Part shown: positions 8,747 to 16,509 of the stretch, one piece after another
Layout: every line of letters begins with the position of its first letter
Numbering within the stretch: the stretch's first letter is position 1
Assembly: GCA_041725895.1 (NCBI GenBank)
Contig: JBGRQA010000002.1
Coordinates: 124,001 to 188,000 of the forward strand
DNA length: 64,000 bases
Origin: JBGRQA01 sp041725895
GTDB lineage: Bacteria > Bacteroidota > Bacteroidia > Bacteroidales > Marinifilaceae
Reading direction: 5' to 3'
Notes under the pieces: generated by a model
What the model saw: only the letters and a program-made list of their open reading frames with translations
The model's database searches: none
Told to the model about the DNA's origin: nothing
Translations under genes and position numbers: made by a program

Positions 8747-10259
8747 ATTGTGTTTCCTCTAAAATTACGGGGTACTTCTCCCGGTTGGTTTCAATGAAAT
8801 TTACTTGATTCGACAGAAAACCTGAAAAATTCTTTTTGTTCATGAATGTGTCGCATATTACCCTATCCCCATCGATATCAAAATCAAAAATGCACTTGTG
8901 ACAACTCTCTACATAGTAGCAATGTTTACATTGTTGCTTTATTTTTTCAAAGTACCGATCGTATTTCTTTTCGATCGCCTCGAAGTCTACTTCAAAACTA
9001 TCCGGAGTTACCAGCCCCATAGTGTAATCGTGACTGATTGTTTCGCAGGGTAGCATTTTCCCATTTACCGTTAGAAAGACTTTTTTCGCAAATGGGATAC
9101 AGGTTCGGGTAGGTGTTCGTTCGATCTCTTGCTTGTTAAAGTAGAGGTCGTTGTAGTTGTTGAAGCAGTAATCGTTGTATTTGTGAAGGAAGGAGGCAAC
9201 TCCATTTGCTGTAGGTGATTGATCAAAAAGATCTTTTTCCTGCTCCTTGGTTTGATTTTGGAATCCGCTTCCCAGGCGATTGAACATTTTCCAGAATTCA
9301 GCTTCATGCTCCTTGCTAAGTCCATCCTTTTTCAATTCTGCAATGTGGGCTACTTTGTCGTGCTCCTCTTTAAAATATTTGTGGATTCCCTCCACCGAGT
9401 TTCGGCTATGAAGCACCGAACAGAATGAAACCCTTTGAATGTAGTATTCGGGGTATTTCTCTTTTATTAGGTCAATGTTTTGGATGATCTTTGTATAGGA
9501 CTCCTTGTTATTGTGGAATACCCGAAATGAATTCGATTGCAGGTCTCCGTCCAGGCTAACGGCCAGGTTAATTTCATTTTCAACAATGTAATCAAGGTAT
9601 TTGTCTATCAGTACTCCATTGGTTGAGATCGAAAAGTTGATCGAATTATGCTGTAAGTCGCAGCTTTTAACAAAGCTTACCAGCTCCTGAATCAATGGGA
9701 AGTTCAAGAGAGGTTCGCCTCCGTAGAAACTGATGTTGATGATTCTTCCATGTGAGGAGTTATAGGTAGAATTCCAGTAACTAATTAGGTTTCTCAGAAA
9801 GTTTTTGGCTACTTCCGGATCCAGGTATTTGTTTGTTCTGTCATCAAAAACACCTTCGTAATATTTTCCATAGCCACAGTAAGCACAATTCAGATTGCAT
9901 TGGTCGGTAAGTTCCAAAATTACATGATCAACATTCGCCAATCCCTTCTTAATGGCTTCAGCAGTGATTTTTTTGCCAATTCGTTTGCTGTTGTCATAGG
10001 TTTCAAAGCAACCCTCCTGCAACATCATTTGAAATTTGGCTATGTTGTATTCTATTTCGTTCTGTGTAAATGTTCCGACCTCTTCAATGCTAAGTGGAAA
10101 TTCACTAATGTTTTTACACCATTGTGTGACATCCTTTCCCTCCTTGTATAGCTTATGGAAGTATTGGATTAGAGGATGTACAAAAAATGTTTTTTTATTT
10201 TTTAGCGAGCAGAAATAGGTGTTCCCTGCTGCGCTTTTTATGGGAATAATCTCTTTCAA
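8739..10259 (-). CDS. Radical SAM/SPASM peptide maturase, GG-Bacteroidales family
   Basis: 506 residues. An N-terminal peptide-recognition region (about 1-110) precedes the radical-SAM motif CNLNCAYC (Cys121, Cys125, Cys128), the SAM-binding ISFYGGEPLLNF and a C-terminal SPASM domain with many cysteines (TRTCIPFAKK, MLPCETIS, CKHCYYVESCHKC, VICD) for auxiliary Fe-S clusters. Such enzymes make carbon-centred modifications on ribosomal peptides. Two matching precursor genes lie upstream on the same strand, and a hairpin separates this gene from the nearer one. The modification chemistry is not predictable from sequence. Confidence 0.9.
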   Translation of the reverse strand: MKEIIPIKSAAGNTYFCSLKNKKTFFVHPLIQYFHKLYKEGKDVTQWCKNISEFPLSIEEVGTFTQNEIEYNIAKFQMMLQEGCFETYDNSKRIGKKITAEAIKKGLANVDHVILELTDQCNLNCAYCGYGKYYEGVFDDRTNKYLDPEVAKNFLRNLISYWNSTYNSSHGRIINISFYGGEPLLNFPLIQELVSFVKSCDLQHNSINFSISTNGVLIDKYLDYIVENEINLAVSLDGDLQSNSFRVFHNNKESYTKIIQNIDLIKEKYPEYYIQRVSFCSVLHSRNSVEGIHKYFKEEHDKVAHIAELKKDGLSKEHEAEFWKMFNRLGSGFQNQTKEQEKDLFDQSPTANGVASFLHKYNDYCFNNYNDLYFNKQEIERTPTRTCIPFAKKVFLTVNGKMLPCETISHDYTMGLVTPDSFEVDFEAIEKKYDRYFEKIKQQCKHCYYVESCHKCIFDFDIDGDRVICDTFMNKKNFSGFLSNQVNFIETNREKYPVILEETQYE

Positions 10260-10299
10260 ATCGTTGTTTGTATTAAATTAATTGATGTTTAATAAAACA

Positions 10300-10330
10300 G
10301 AATCCACTATAAATTCATTATAGTGGATTC
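10300..10330 (-). terminator. Attenuator-type hairpin between precursor 1 and maturase
   Basis: A perfect 13-bp stem with a 5-nt loop, 27 nt after the precursor 1 stop and 41 nt before the maturase start. Reading on the minus strand it is followed by TGTTTTATT, a weak U-tract. Partial termination here would give more precursor than enzyme mRNA, as is common in RiPP operons. Confidence 0.65.
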
Positions 10331-10356
10331 CTTGTTTTACTAAAGACTATTTAATT

Positions 10357-10530
10357 TTAGTTTTCTGGTAATGGATAAGGAAGAACGACTCCAGTTAATG
10401 GTGGAGGCTTAATTCCAGTGGTTGGAAGTTGAGGGATGAACTTAGAAGCGGTTACCCCTCCTTTTGTGTTACCCATCTCAGAGTTACTAAGCTCTTTTTC
10501 TGCTAGCTTGGTTAGTTTTAAATTCTTCAT
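10357..10530 (-). CDS. RiPP precursor peptide 1, GG-Bacteroidales family
   Basis: A 57-residue peptide. The leader MKNLKLTKLAEKELSNSEMG ends in NTKGG, the double-glycine that defines the family, and 23 of its 25 leader residues match precursor 2. The core after GG is 32 residues, has no cysteine and is rich in proline. It holds the shared pattern PTTGI-x-PP-(P)-LTG-x-V-x-P-x-P. The modifying enzymes follow immediately downstream. No exporter or C39-type peptidase lies in the window. Promoter and leader hairpin are conserved with precursor 2. Confidence 0.88.
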   Translation of the reverse strand: MKNLKLTKLAEKELSNSEMGNTKGGVTASKFIPQLPTTGIKPPPLTGVVLPYPLPEN

Positions 10531-10570
10531 GATGTTTGGATTAAAATAGTAAGTGCCTACTCGTTGTAAC

Positions 10571-10592
10571 GTGGTTTTTCGGCAAACACCAC
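10571..10592 (-). ncRNA. 5'-leader hairpin of precursor 1
   Basis: A 5-bp stem (GTGGT/ACCAC) with a 12-nt loop containing TGCCGAAAA, located at the very 5' end of the predicted transcript. Precursor 2 has the same structure with the closing pair swapped (GTGGA/TCCAC), a compensatory change that supports an RNA stem. Confidence 0.55.
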
Positions 10593-10603
10593 ATGTGTTG
10601 CAA

Positions 10604-10611
10604 CAAATATA
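10604..10611 (-). promoter_or_regulatory. -7 box of precursor 1 promoter
   Basis: Minus-strand TATATTTG matches the Bacteroidota -7 consensus TAnnTTTG. It sits 12 nt upstream of the leader hairpin, the same spacing as for precursor 2, and predicts a ~67-nt 5' leader. A TTATGAT element shared with precursor 2 lies further upstream. Confidence 0.55.
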
Positions 10612-10718
10612 AAGGAGAGGAGTTTGATCATAAAACCTCTCTTATTGTTTAGTGAAAATAAACAATAAATATAACAGTGTAAAATATACTACTGGATTTT
10701 TTCCGGAATTGATTCTTT

Positions 10719-10733
10719 TGTAATTAGATTACA
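10719..10733. promoter_or_regulatory. Palindrome upstream of precursor 1
   Basis: TGTAAT-N3-ATTACA inside a 21-bp block (10716-10736) that is identical to the block at 11568-11588. It lies 189 nt upstream of the precursor 1 start codon, exactly as in precursor 2. It is a candidate operator or upstream activator site. The rest of 10620-11130 holds no gene I can support. Confidence 0.4.
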
Positions 10734-11135
10734 TAAAAATTATTATAAAGACATAGGTTTTGTGCGGGATACAGAGAGGTATATTGAGGGATGAGAATTA
10801 AAATTTATAGAAAAGAATAACTGTTACGATACTATTTATTTTTGATTTTACAGTTTTTGGAACAGAGGTGGATACCGGTATTCTTGAGGATTACTTTACC
10901 TGTTGATGATTTTGAGATATGTAATGTTGGCAAAAAAAATTTCTCTGTGAGGGATAGGGAAAAGAGACCACTATATATAGAGTATCGCAATTGAACTACG
11001 CAATCGAAATGCTTAAAACGATAGGAGCACATTAATCTTAAAGGGAAGTTGCTCGAAAAGCAGAATAGGACCTATGAAAAAAGGAATTTAAGTTCTTGAG
11101 AATTTGAAATAGCACCCGAATAGTTACGAAATCAA

Positions 11136-11169
11136 AAAGGGGCTGTCGAAAAGCATCGACAGTCCCTTT
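11136..11169 (-). terminator. Terminator after precursor 2
   Basis: A 14-bp stem (AAAGGGACTGTCGA read on the minus strand) with a 6-nt loop, followed by TTTTTGATTT at the 3' side on the minus strand. It starts about 30 nt after the precursor 2 stop, so precursor 2 is probably its own transcription unit. Confidence 0.8.
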
Positions 11170-11199
11170 CTTTATTAAAGATTTTTTTTCCCTAACAGT

Positions 11200-11382
11200 C
11201 TATTTTTGCAATAGATCATCCAAGAATGGGTTTGGATCAACCAAGCCAGTTAATGGAGGCATAATTCCAGTTGTTGGAGGCTCTGGCATTCTCTTTGTAG
11301 CTGCTACACCGCCTTTTGTATTTCCCATTTCTGAGTTGTTCAACTCTTTCTCAGCAAGGTTTGTTAGTTTTAAATTCTTCAT
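11200..11382 (-). CDS. RiPP precursor peptide 2, GG-Bacteroidales family
   Basis: A 60-residue paralogue of precursor 1. The leader ends at NTKGG (residues 21-25). The 35-residue core carries PTTGIMPPLTGLVDPNPF and then an acidic tail, DDLLQK. Like precursor 1 it lacks Cys in the core. The core ends diverge while the leader and the TTGI/LTG block are conserved, as expected when one maturase serves two substrates. It has its own promoter, leader hairpin and terminator, and appears to come from a tandem duplication of ~850 bp. Confidence 0.88.
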   Translation of the reverse strand: MKNLKLTNLAEKELNNSEMGNTKGGVAATKRMPEPPTTGIMPPLTGLVDPNPFLDDLLQK

Positions 11383-11422
11383 AATGTTTTGATTAAAAAT
11401 GTTAGGGCCTACTCTTTATAAA

Positions 11423-11444
11423 GTGGATTTTCGGCAGTCTCCAC
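11423..11444 (-). ncRNA. 5'-leader hairpin of precursor 2
   Basis: A 5-bp stem GTGGA/TCCAC with a 12-nt loop that keeps TGCCGAAAA. It is homologous to 10571-10592, with an A-T pair replacing T-A at the loop-closing position. The distance to the -7 box is the same (12 nt). Confidence 0.55.
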
Positions 11445-11455
11445 ATTTGTTGCAA

Positions 11456-11463
11456 CAATTATA
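11456..11463 (-). promoter_or_regulatory. -7 box of precursor 2 promoter
   Basis: Minus-strand TATAATTG, one mismatch from TAnnTTTG, in the same position relative to hairpin and start codon as the precursor 1 box. Confidence 0.45.
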
Positions 11464-11570
11464 TAAAAGGGATGTATATCATAAGTAAGAACTTATTGTC
11501 AAATAAAAGTAGAGAGTTTTGGTTAGAATTTCAAAATTTCAAAGGGATAATTACGATTCTTTATTTTTTT

Positions 11571-11585
11571 TGTAATTAGATTACA
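11571..11585. promoter_or_regulatory. Palindrome upstream of precursor 2
   Basis: TGTAAT-N3-ATTACA, identical to the copy at 10719-10733, 189 nt upstream of the precursor 2 start. Confidence 0.4.
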
Positions 11586-11589
11586 TAAG

Positions 11590-12580
11590 AACTATTATTG
11601 AAAAGCTTATGGAGAAAGGAATACAGAGGATTTCTATGGGACAGACCATGGTAAAGATAAAGGGGAGTATGTTGTAAAGGTATAAGAGCAATTGGGATGG
11701 GCTATGTGAGTTTTTGTAGATAAGAGTTGATTCACAGTTTGTTGTCCTTTTTGATGTGGTGTAAACCAACTCCTGTTTTACTTCTATTGGTGAGAAGAGG
11801 GGGGCTAAAATATTGCTCACAGGATTTCTGTTTTCTTTGTTAAAATAGATTTTATTCTTACTTAACTTCCTAAGAGTTCAATAAATGGAATTTTTTTCTT
11901 CCTCCACAAAATAGTGCCAATAGATCTTAATCCCCGAGATAAGAACTTTAAATCATTTTAGAATAGTAGAACTGATATAATAGTAATGTATTTCTTTTTC
12001 CATTGTATTTTCAATTACTCAAAACTTTTCTTAAAAGTAGTCTATACGACTTTGCCAATAATTTGGGTTTTTCAGGTAGAAGTTGATGAAGAGAATTTTT
12101 TCGTCTCTATATTTTGCTACATAGGGCTATTTACAGCTCTTAGCAGCTATTAAAGGTATCGATTCAGCAGTTGGGGGGCGAATGTAGAATAGATGGGAGG
12201 GGACTTGCTAATTTTGCGCCATGGGGAAGACTGGGAGTCTATAATCATGCGCAAAGTTTAAGCTTGCTGAATATTCCCTGTTGTTGAAGCTGGTGAGTTT
12301 CCTTAAAACTTAACCAAAGCTAGTGATGTGAAAATGTTGTGGAATTCCTATACAGTGACTTCCCTTTTACAATACTTCGTTTTGTAAAGAAATAGCAATT
12401 TTGTATCAGAATCTCTTTTTGTAGGAATTTGAAACTTCAGAGAGGGAGAAATTGAACACCTGGTGTTTCCAGAGTAGTTTGAAAGGATCTTAAATGAATA
12501 AAGTTTCGGAATTTGTACCTAGTCCATACTTTATCATTTATTGATGAGGCATTCATTTTTTCTGAGCAGGATAAAACAAG
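11590..12580. other. Intergenic desert upstream of the RiPP cluster
   Basis: About 1 kb of AT-rich sequence. A 79-codon minus-strand frame at 11581-11820 has no recognisable domain and unlikely composition. A TAnnTTTG match at 12209-12216 precedes no credible gene. I see no tRNA, repeat or mobile-element end. Confidence 0.4.
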
Positions 12581-12581
12581 A

Positions 12582-12611
12582 AAGCCTCCGACTCATAAGA
12601 ATCGGAGGCTT
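12582..12611 (-). terminator. Terminator of the tRNA-Asp pair
   Basis: AAGCCTCCGA (12582-12591) pairs with TCGGAGGCTT (12602-12611). On the minus strand it lies just past the second tRNA and is followed by a T-rich TCTTGTTTT. Confidence 0.8.
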
Positions 12612-12624
12612 AACTAATTTTCAG

Positions 12625-12698
12625 CGGTCCGGACGAGACTCGAACTCGCGACCCCATGCGTGACAGGCATGTATTCTAACCAACTGAACTACCGGACC
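12625..12698 (-). tRNA. tRNA-Asp(GTC), copy 2
   Basis: A 74-nt cloverleaf on the minus strand. The acceptor is GGTCCGG/CCGGACC, the D-arm contains AGTTCAGTTGGTTAGAAT, the anticodon loop is CTGTCAC with anticodon GTC, and the T-arm is GGGTCGCGAGTTCGAGTCTC. The discriminator base is G and the 3' CCA is not encoded. Confidence 0.95.
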
Positions 12699-12727
12699 AA
12701 AATCAATGCAAAGAACTTGAAAAAAGC

Positions 12728-12801
12728 GGTCTGGACGAGACTCGAACTCGCGACCCCATGCGTGACAGGCATGTATTCTAACCAACTGAACTACCAGACC
12801 T
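12728..12801 (-). tRNA. tRNA-Asp(GTC), copy 1
   Basis: A tandem copy 29 nt upstream of copy 2, with the same body but an acceptor stem of GGTCTGG/CCAGACC. Both sides of one base pair changed, so pairing is preserved. It is probably co-transcribed with copy 2. Confidence 0.95.
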
Positions 12802-12945
12802 TTTTTCTGAATGCGTTGCAAAGATAAGGCAAGTTTTCTTTCTTGCAATACCCCAAGGCGATTTTTTTTGTTGTAAAAATGTATTTATCCTAGTAAATAT
12901 GCGCCGTTGAGGATGTTAGACGGGGTGAAAAAAAACGCTTTTTTT

Positions 12946-13500
12946 TTAATCCTGTGTTTCGGTATCCCTTAACTTAAAAAAGCTGAAGTTGACACTGCCA
13001 TAAGTTCTCTTTTCAAAGAAATATGGATTGTGTGAAAAATCAGTATGCGACGAGTGTTCTACGATAACCAAACCATCTTTCTTAAGGATATCCCTTGATA
13101 ATATAGCCTCGGGTACTTCATCGATTTTGGGTAAATCGTAAGGCGGATCGGCAAATATCAGGTCAAATTTCTTTTTGCAACTTTTTAGATATTTAAAGAT
13201 ATCACCACGGATTACTTCAATTTGATTAAAGTTTAATTCCATGGCTGTTTTACGGATGAATGAGGCGTGTTTGAAATTTAATTCGACACAATTTACCTTT
13301 TTAGCCCCTCGGGAGGCAAATTCGTAACTAATGCCTCCGGTCCCTCCAAAAAGATCCAGTACTTCCAGGTCTTCAAAGTAAATGATATTGTTGAGGACGT
13401 TGAATAGATTTTCTTTAGCAAAGTCAGTTGTGGGACGAGCTTTAAAGCTCTTATCCGGCACAATTCTTCGTCCTTTATGTGTTCCGCTAATAATTCGCAC
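12946..13500 (-). CDS. rsmD: 16S rRNA (guanine966-N2)-methyltransferase
   Basis: 184 residues with the RsmD pattern: N-terminal MRIISGTHKGRRIVP, the RPTTDFAKENLFN segment, SAM-binding VLDLFGGTGGISYEFASRGA and the catalytic motif FADPPYDLP (DPPY). It methylates G966 of 16S rRNA (E. coli numbering) during 30S assembly. It shares one base with the upstream DUF3822 gene, and that gene pair is common in Bacteroidota. Confidence 0.95.
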   Translation of the reverse strand: MRIISGTHKGRRIVPDKSFKARPTTDFAKENLFNVLNNIIYFEDLEVLDLFGGTGGISYEFASRGAKKVNCVELNFKHASFIRKTAMELNFNQIEVIRGDIFKYLKSCKKKFDLIFADPPYDLPKIDEVPEAILSRDILKKDGLVIVEHSSHTDFSHNPYFFEKRTYGSVNFSFFKLRDTETQD

Positions 13501-14330
13501 TAATAATGGTTTAGAAGGTTAATGAATTGGTTTTTCGATTGTCCTTGGAAAGTTATTTTTCCCGATCTTTTGATCGGAAGCATTTCCGTTCTGAATATGT
13601 ATTTTTTTAGAAGGGAATGTACATTATCTCCCTCTTCAATAACTCCGGAGAAGTATAGTTTACTTTGTCCCGCGTTTAATCTGCGCTGGTCAAATACATT
13701 TAGAATGTAGTAAACCAGGTCTGCTGTATTTTGAAATGTGAATGTATTAAAAAAATGTTTCCCTTCTTTTTCAGGAATGAAAATAGCAATATAGTTTTGC
13801 TCTGCATGTATGTAGACCGAGGGGTGGTTTGCTGGCTTGAAAGTTAAGGCTTCCGTGGCAAATGGAAATAAATGATGATGGATTTCTACTCCAGGGAATT
13901 GGAGAGTAAGAAATTGCCAGATCGATTCCGGAATGGAAAATACCCAGTTACTCTTTAGTTCCGGGTGTTCGGTCCAAATTACTTTTTCATCCTTTTGAAT
14001 GGGATGACAAAGTTTCAGGCTTGATTCGGCAAGAGATTCCGAGAAGATATCTGTTGGAATGAGACTGACCTTTGGGGTCACCCAAAGGGTGGAAACGGAT
14101 TGGAAGGATTTGTTGAACATTTCTTCATTCAGAAGGTTTTTTAGAATCAATTCTTCCGGTTTGCCATTAGCTCCCTCTGCTATTTTCCCTTTTTTTAGAG
14201 CCAAACAATTACCACTTTCTGACTGATGTATAGAAAAAGAAAATCCATCCAGGCTAACCTGGATGGATAGATGATATTCTTTTGTTTGACTATATTCAAA
14301 GTTTGTATCTAGGAATATAAAATCATCCAT
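13500..14330 (-). CDS. DUF3822 family protein
   Basis: 276 residues, matching the Bacteroidota DUF3822 family, which has a split actin/ribonuclease-H-like appearance. The N-terminal YHLSIQVSLDGFSFSI segment is typical. No enzymatic motif is known. It sits directly upstream of rsmD with a one-base overlap, so both are likely one operon. The function is unknown; a role in envelope or ribosome processes would be a guess. Confidence 0.8.
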   Translation of the reverse strand: MDDFIFLDTNFEYSQTKEYHLSIQVSLDGFSFSIHQSESGNCLALKKGKIAEGANGKPEELILKNLLNEEMFNKSFQSVSTLWVTPKVSLIPTDIFSESLAESSLKLCHPIQKDEKVIWTEHPELKSNWVFSIPESIWQFLTLQFPGVEIHHHLFPFATEALTFKPANHPSVYIHAEQNYIAIFIPEKEGKHFFNTFTFQNTADLVYYILNVFDQRRLNAGQSKLYFSGVIEEGDNVHSLLKKYIFRTEMLPIKRSGKITFQGQSKNQFINLLNHY

Positions 14331-14342
14331 ATGCGATTTGAA

Positions 14343-14984
14343 TTACTCCCAGTTTCCGGAGTTGTTATTGGCTTCTTCAAGAGATCCTACTTTCAATCCT
14401 GGATATTTGTTCAAACGAATACGGTTTCCGTTTTCTTCCATGATGTATCTTTTGTACTCATCGTAGATGTCTTCAAAGATAATGGTATTGGAAACTCTTG
14501 CCTCAAATACCTGAACTTTCACTTTCGATCCGGTTACGATGATACCTCTTCCCAATTTAAATTCGTGTTGTTTTTTGGTAAAAGGAACGTATCTCAGGTT
14601 ATTGAGAGGATAATCAGCTCCAAAAATTGTATCCAAAGCTGGAATCATCAATGTATCACGAGTAATAAATCCTTTTCTTACAGCTTCTTTTTCAGTCATA
14701 CCTGCTTCAACTTGCTCATCAGTTAAGGATCCGATCGACTTAATCAATGGCATTGAATCAGTTTTGATGAAGTTGATAAGGGTGTCGAAGCTACCGGTGA
14801 ATTGTCCGTTAACCTCTTTGTAAGCTACCTGAGCTTTACGAATATCTTTTAAATTTTGAATGATTAGCTCGTATCTTTGCTTCTTAATTTTACGGAATTC
14901 GATAGGCTTAAGGATGCTCTGTGTACTAAAATATCCCAAAACCACAATTACAACAGCAAGTAGGATTTGAAGAACTTTTTTCAT
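14343..14984 (-). CDS. Conserved membrane-anchored hypothetical protein
   Basis: 213 residues. One N-terminal membrane segment (about 5-22) is followed by a soluble periplasmic-type region with a helical start (EFRKIKKQRYELIIQNLKDIRKAQ, abbreviated here by its ends) that resembles pilin-like organisation. No catalytic motif is visible. It is conserved-looking and precedes DUF3822 and rsmD by 12 bp on the same strand. I do not recognise a named family. Confidence 0.6.
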   Translation of the reverse strand: MKKVLQILLAVVIVVLGYFSTQSILKPIEFRKIKKQRYELIIQNLKDIRKAQVAYKEVNGQFTGSFDTLINFIKTDSMPLIKSIGSLTDEQVEAGMTEKEAVRKGFITRDTLMIPALDTIFGADYPLNNLRYVPFTKKQHEFKLGRGIIVTGSKVKVQVFEARVSNTIIFEDIYDEYKRYIMEENGNRIRLNKYPGLKVGSLEEANNNSGNWE

Positions 14985-15073
14985 ATTTTATTTTATTAGT
15001 TTGTGTAAGTTTGTCTGCAAATTTAAAAAAAAAATCCATTTCATAATTTCTAAATCCGGTAAATTTCAAAGAA

Positions 15074-16507
15074 ATGTTGAAAAATCATATATCTGCGAAA
15101 ATTCGAGAAGCTCTACAATACGAACCTACTTTGGGACAGGAGGAGTTAATTCAAAAGTGGGCAGACTATGTGGTAAGTCCAGTTGAAAATGAAATCTTTT
15201 TACTAAAAGGATACGCAGGAACGGGGAAAACCACGATGGTGAATGCTTTGGTGAAAACGCTGGATGTGATGAAAATGAAATCGGTACTTCTTGCTCCAAC
15301 AGGGCGGGCGGCCAAGGTGCTATCTACTTATACTGGAAAAAGTGCCTATACCATTCACAAAAAGATTTATCGACAGAAGTCTTCTACCGATGGTTTTGGG
15401 AAATTTGCCCTTGATCGAAATTTAAGCTCATTTACATTCTTTATAGTGGATGAAGCTTCAATGATTTCGAATTATTCGCCCGAGGGGTCCATTTTTGGAA
15501 GCGGTAGGCTCCTGGATGATTTGGTAGAATACGTATACTCGGGCAGAAATTGCAAGTTGATATTAATAGGAGATACTGCTCAGTTGCCTCCGGTGGGTTT
15601 GGATGTGAGTCCGGCTCTTGATGTAAATGAGCTGGAGGCCTGTTTTGGGATGGATGTTCAGCACTGCCAACTCCGAGATGTGGTTAGACAATCCGAAGAA
15701 TCCGGAATCCTTTCAAATGCAACTCATCTAAGGGAGAAATTGATGGAAACGGACCCAGGATATCCTTCCTTGAAGCTATCCGGTTTTCCCGATGTAGAAC
15801 GAATTCAGGGAGGTGACCTGATAGAGACCATCTCCTCGGCTCATTATCAATATGGGATGGAGGAAACAATGGTTGTCAGTCGTTCCAATAAAAGAGCCAA
15901 TCGATTTAATCAGGGAATACGAAATATGATTCTCTACCGTGAGGAGGAAATTTCTCCAGGGGATTATTTGATGGTGGTGAAGAACAATTATTTCTGGACC
16001 AGCGATGTGAAGGAGATGGATTTTATTGCTAACGGAGATATTGTGGAAGTTGTTCGGATTCTGCGACACATCGAGTTGTATGGTTTTCGTTTTGCTGAAA
16101 TTACGGTTCGATTTCCCGATTATAAGGATGTTGAGATTGATGTGATGATTCTTCTGGATACATTGGATATTGAAACGGCCTCTCTGGATTTTGAGGAAAG
16201 TAAAAGGCTATTTTCTGCAGTTGCCGAGGATTATATGGATATCCCCTCCAAAAAAAAGCGATATGAGAAAATCCGAGTCAATCCCTACTTTAATGCTTTA
16301 CAGGTGAAATTTGCTTATGCTGTAACCTGCCATAAAGCACAGGGAGGGCAATGGAGTGCCGTTTTTGTTGATCAGGGATACCTAACCGAAGATATGCTCG
16401 ATCGGGAGTATTATCGGTGGATGTATACAGCCATAACAAGAGCTACAGAGAAACTGTATCTTGTGAATTTTAAGCAAGAGTTTTTTCCTGACGAGCCTGA
16501 ATTGTAG
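15074..16507 (+). CDS. RecD2/Pif1-like ATP-dependent DNA helicase
   Basis: 477 residues of superfamily 1B helicase. Walker A is GYAGTGKTT (about 46-54), motif Ia is APTGRAAK, Walker B is FIVDEASMIS and motif III is LIGDTAQLPP. The C-terminal UvrD_C_2 part has AYAVTCHKAQGGQW and YTAITRATEKLYLV. It lacks the N-terminal domains of full RecD2 and is the shorter form common in Bacteroidota. It unwinds DNA 5'-3', probably in repair or recombination. It is divergent from the 14343 gene. Confidence 0.88.
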   Translation: MLKNHISAKIREALQYEPTLGQEELIQKWADYVVSPVENEIFLLKGYAGTGKTTMVNALVKTLDVMKMKSVLLAPTGRAAKVLSTYTGKSAYTIHKKIYRQKSSTDGFGKFALDRNLSSFTFFIVDEASMISNYSPEGSIFGSGRLLDDLVEYVYSGRNCKLILIGDTAQLPPVGLDVSPALDVNELEACFGMDVQHCQLRDVVRQSEESGILSNATHLREKLMETDPGYPSLKLSGFPDVERIQGGDLIETISSAHYQYGMEETMVVSRSNKRANRFNQGIRNMILYREEEISPGDYLMVVKNNYFWTSDVKEMDFIANGDIVEVVRILRHIELYGFRFAEITVRFPDYKDVEIDVMILLDTLDIETASLDFEESKRLFSAVAEDYMDIPSKKKRYEKIRVNPYFNALQVKFAYAVTCHKAQGGQWSAVFVDQGYLTEDMLDREYYRWMYTAITRATEKLYLVNFKQEFFPDEPEL

Positions 16508-16509
16508 AT

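Noticed and set aside
11581..11820. 79-codon ORF upstream of precursor 2, considered as a third RiPP gene
   Set aside because: It lacks the leader and GG motif, and overlaps the conserved palindrome block.
12621..12848. 75-codon minus-strand ORF with a repeated VVQLVRIHACHAWGREF segment
   Set aside because: It is a translation of the two tRNA-Asp genes, a well-known spurious ORF type.
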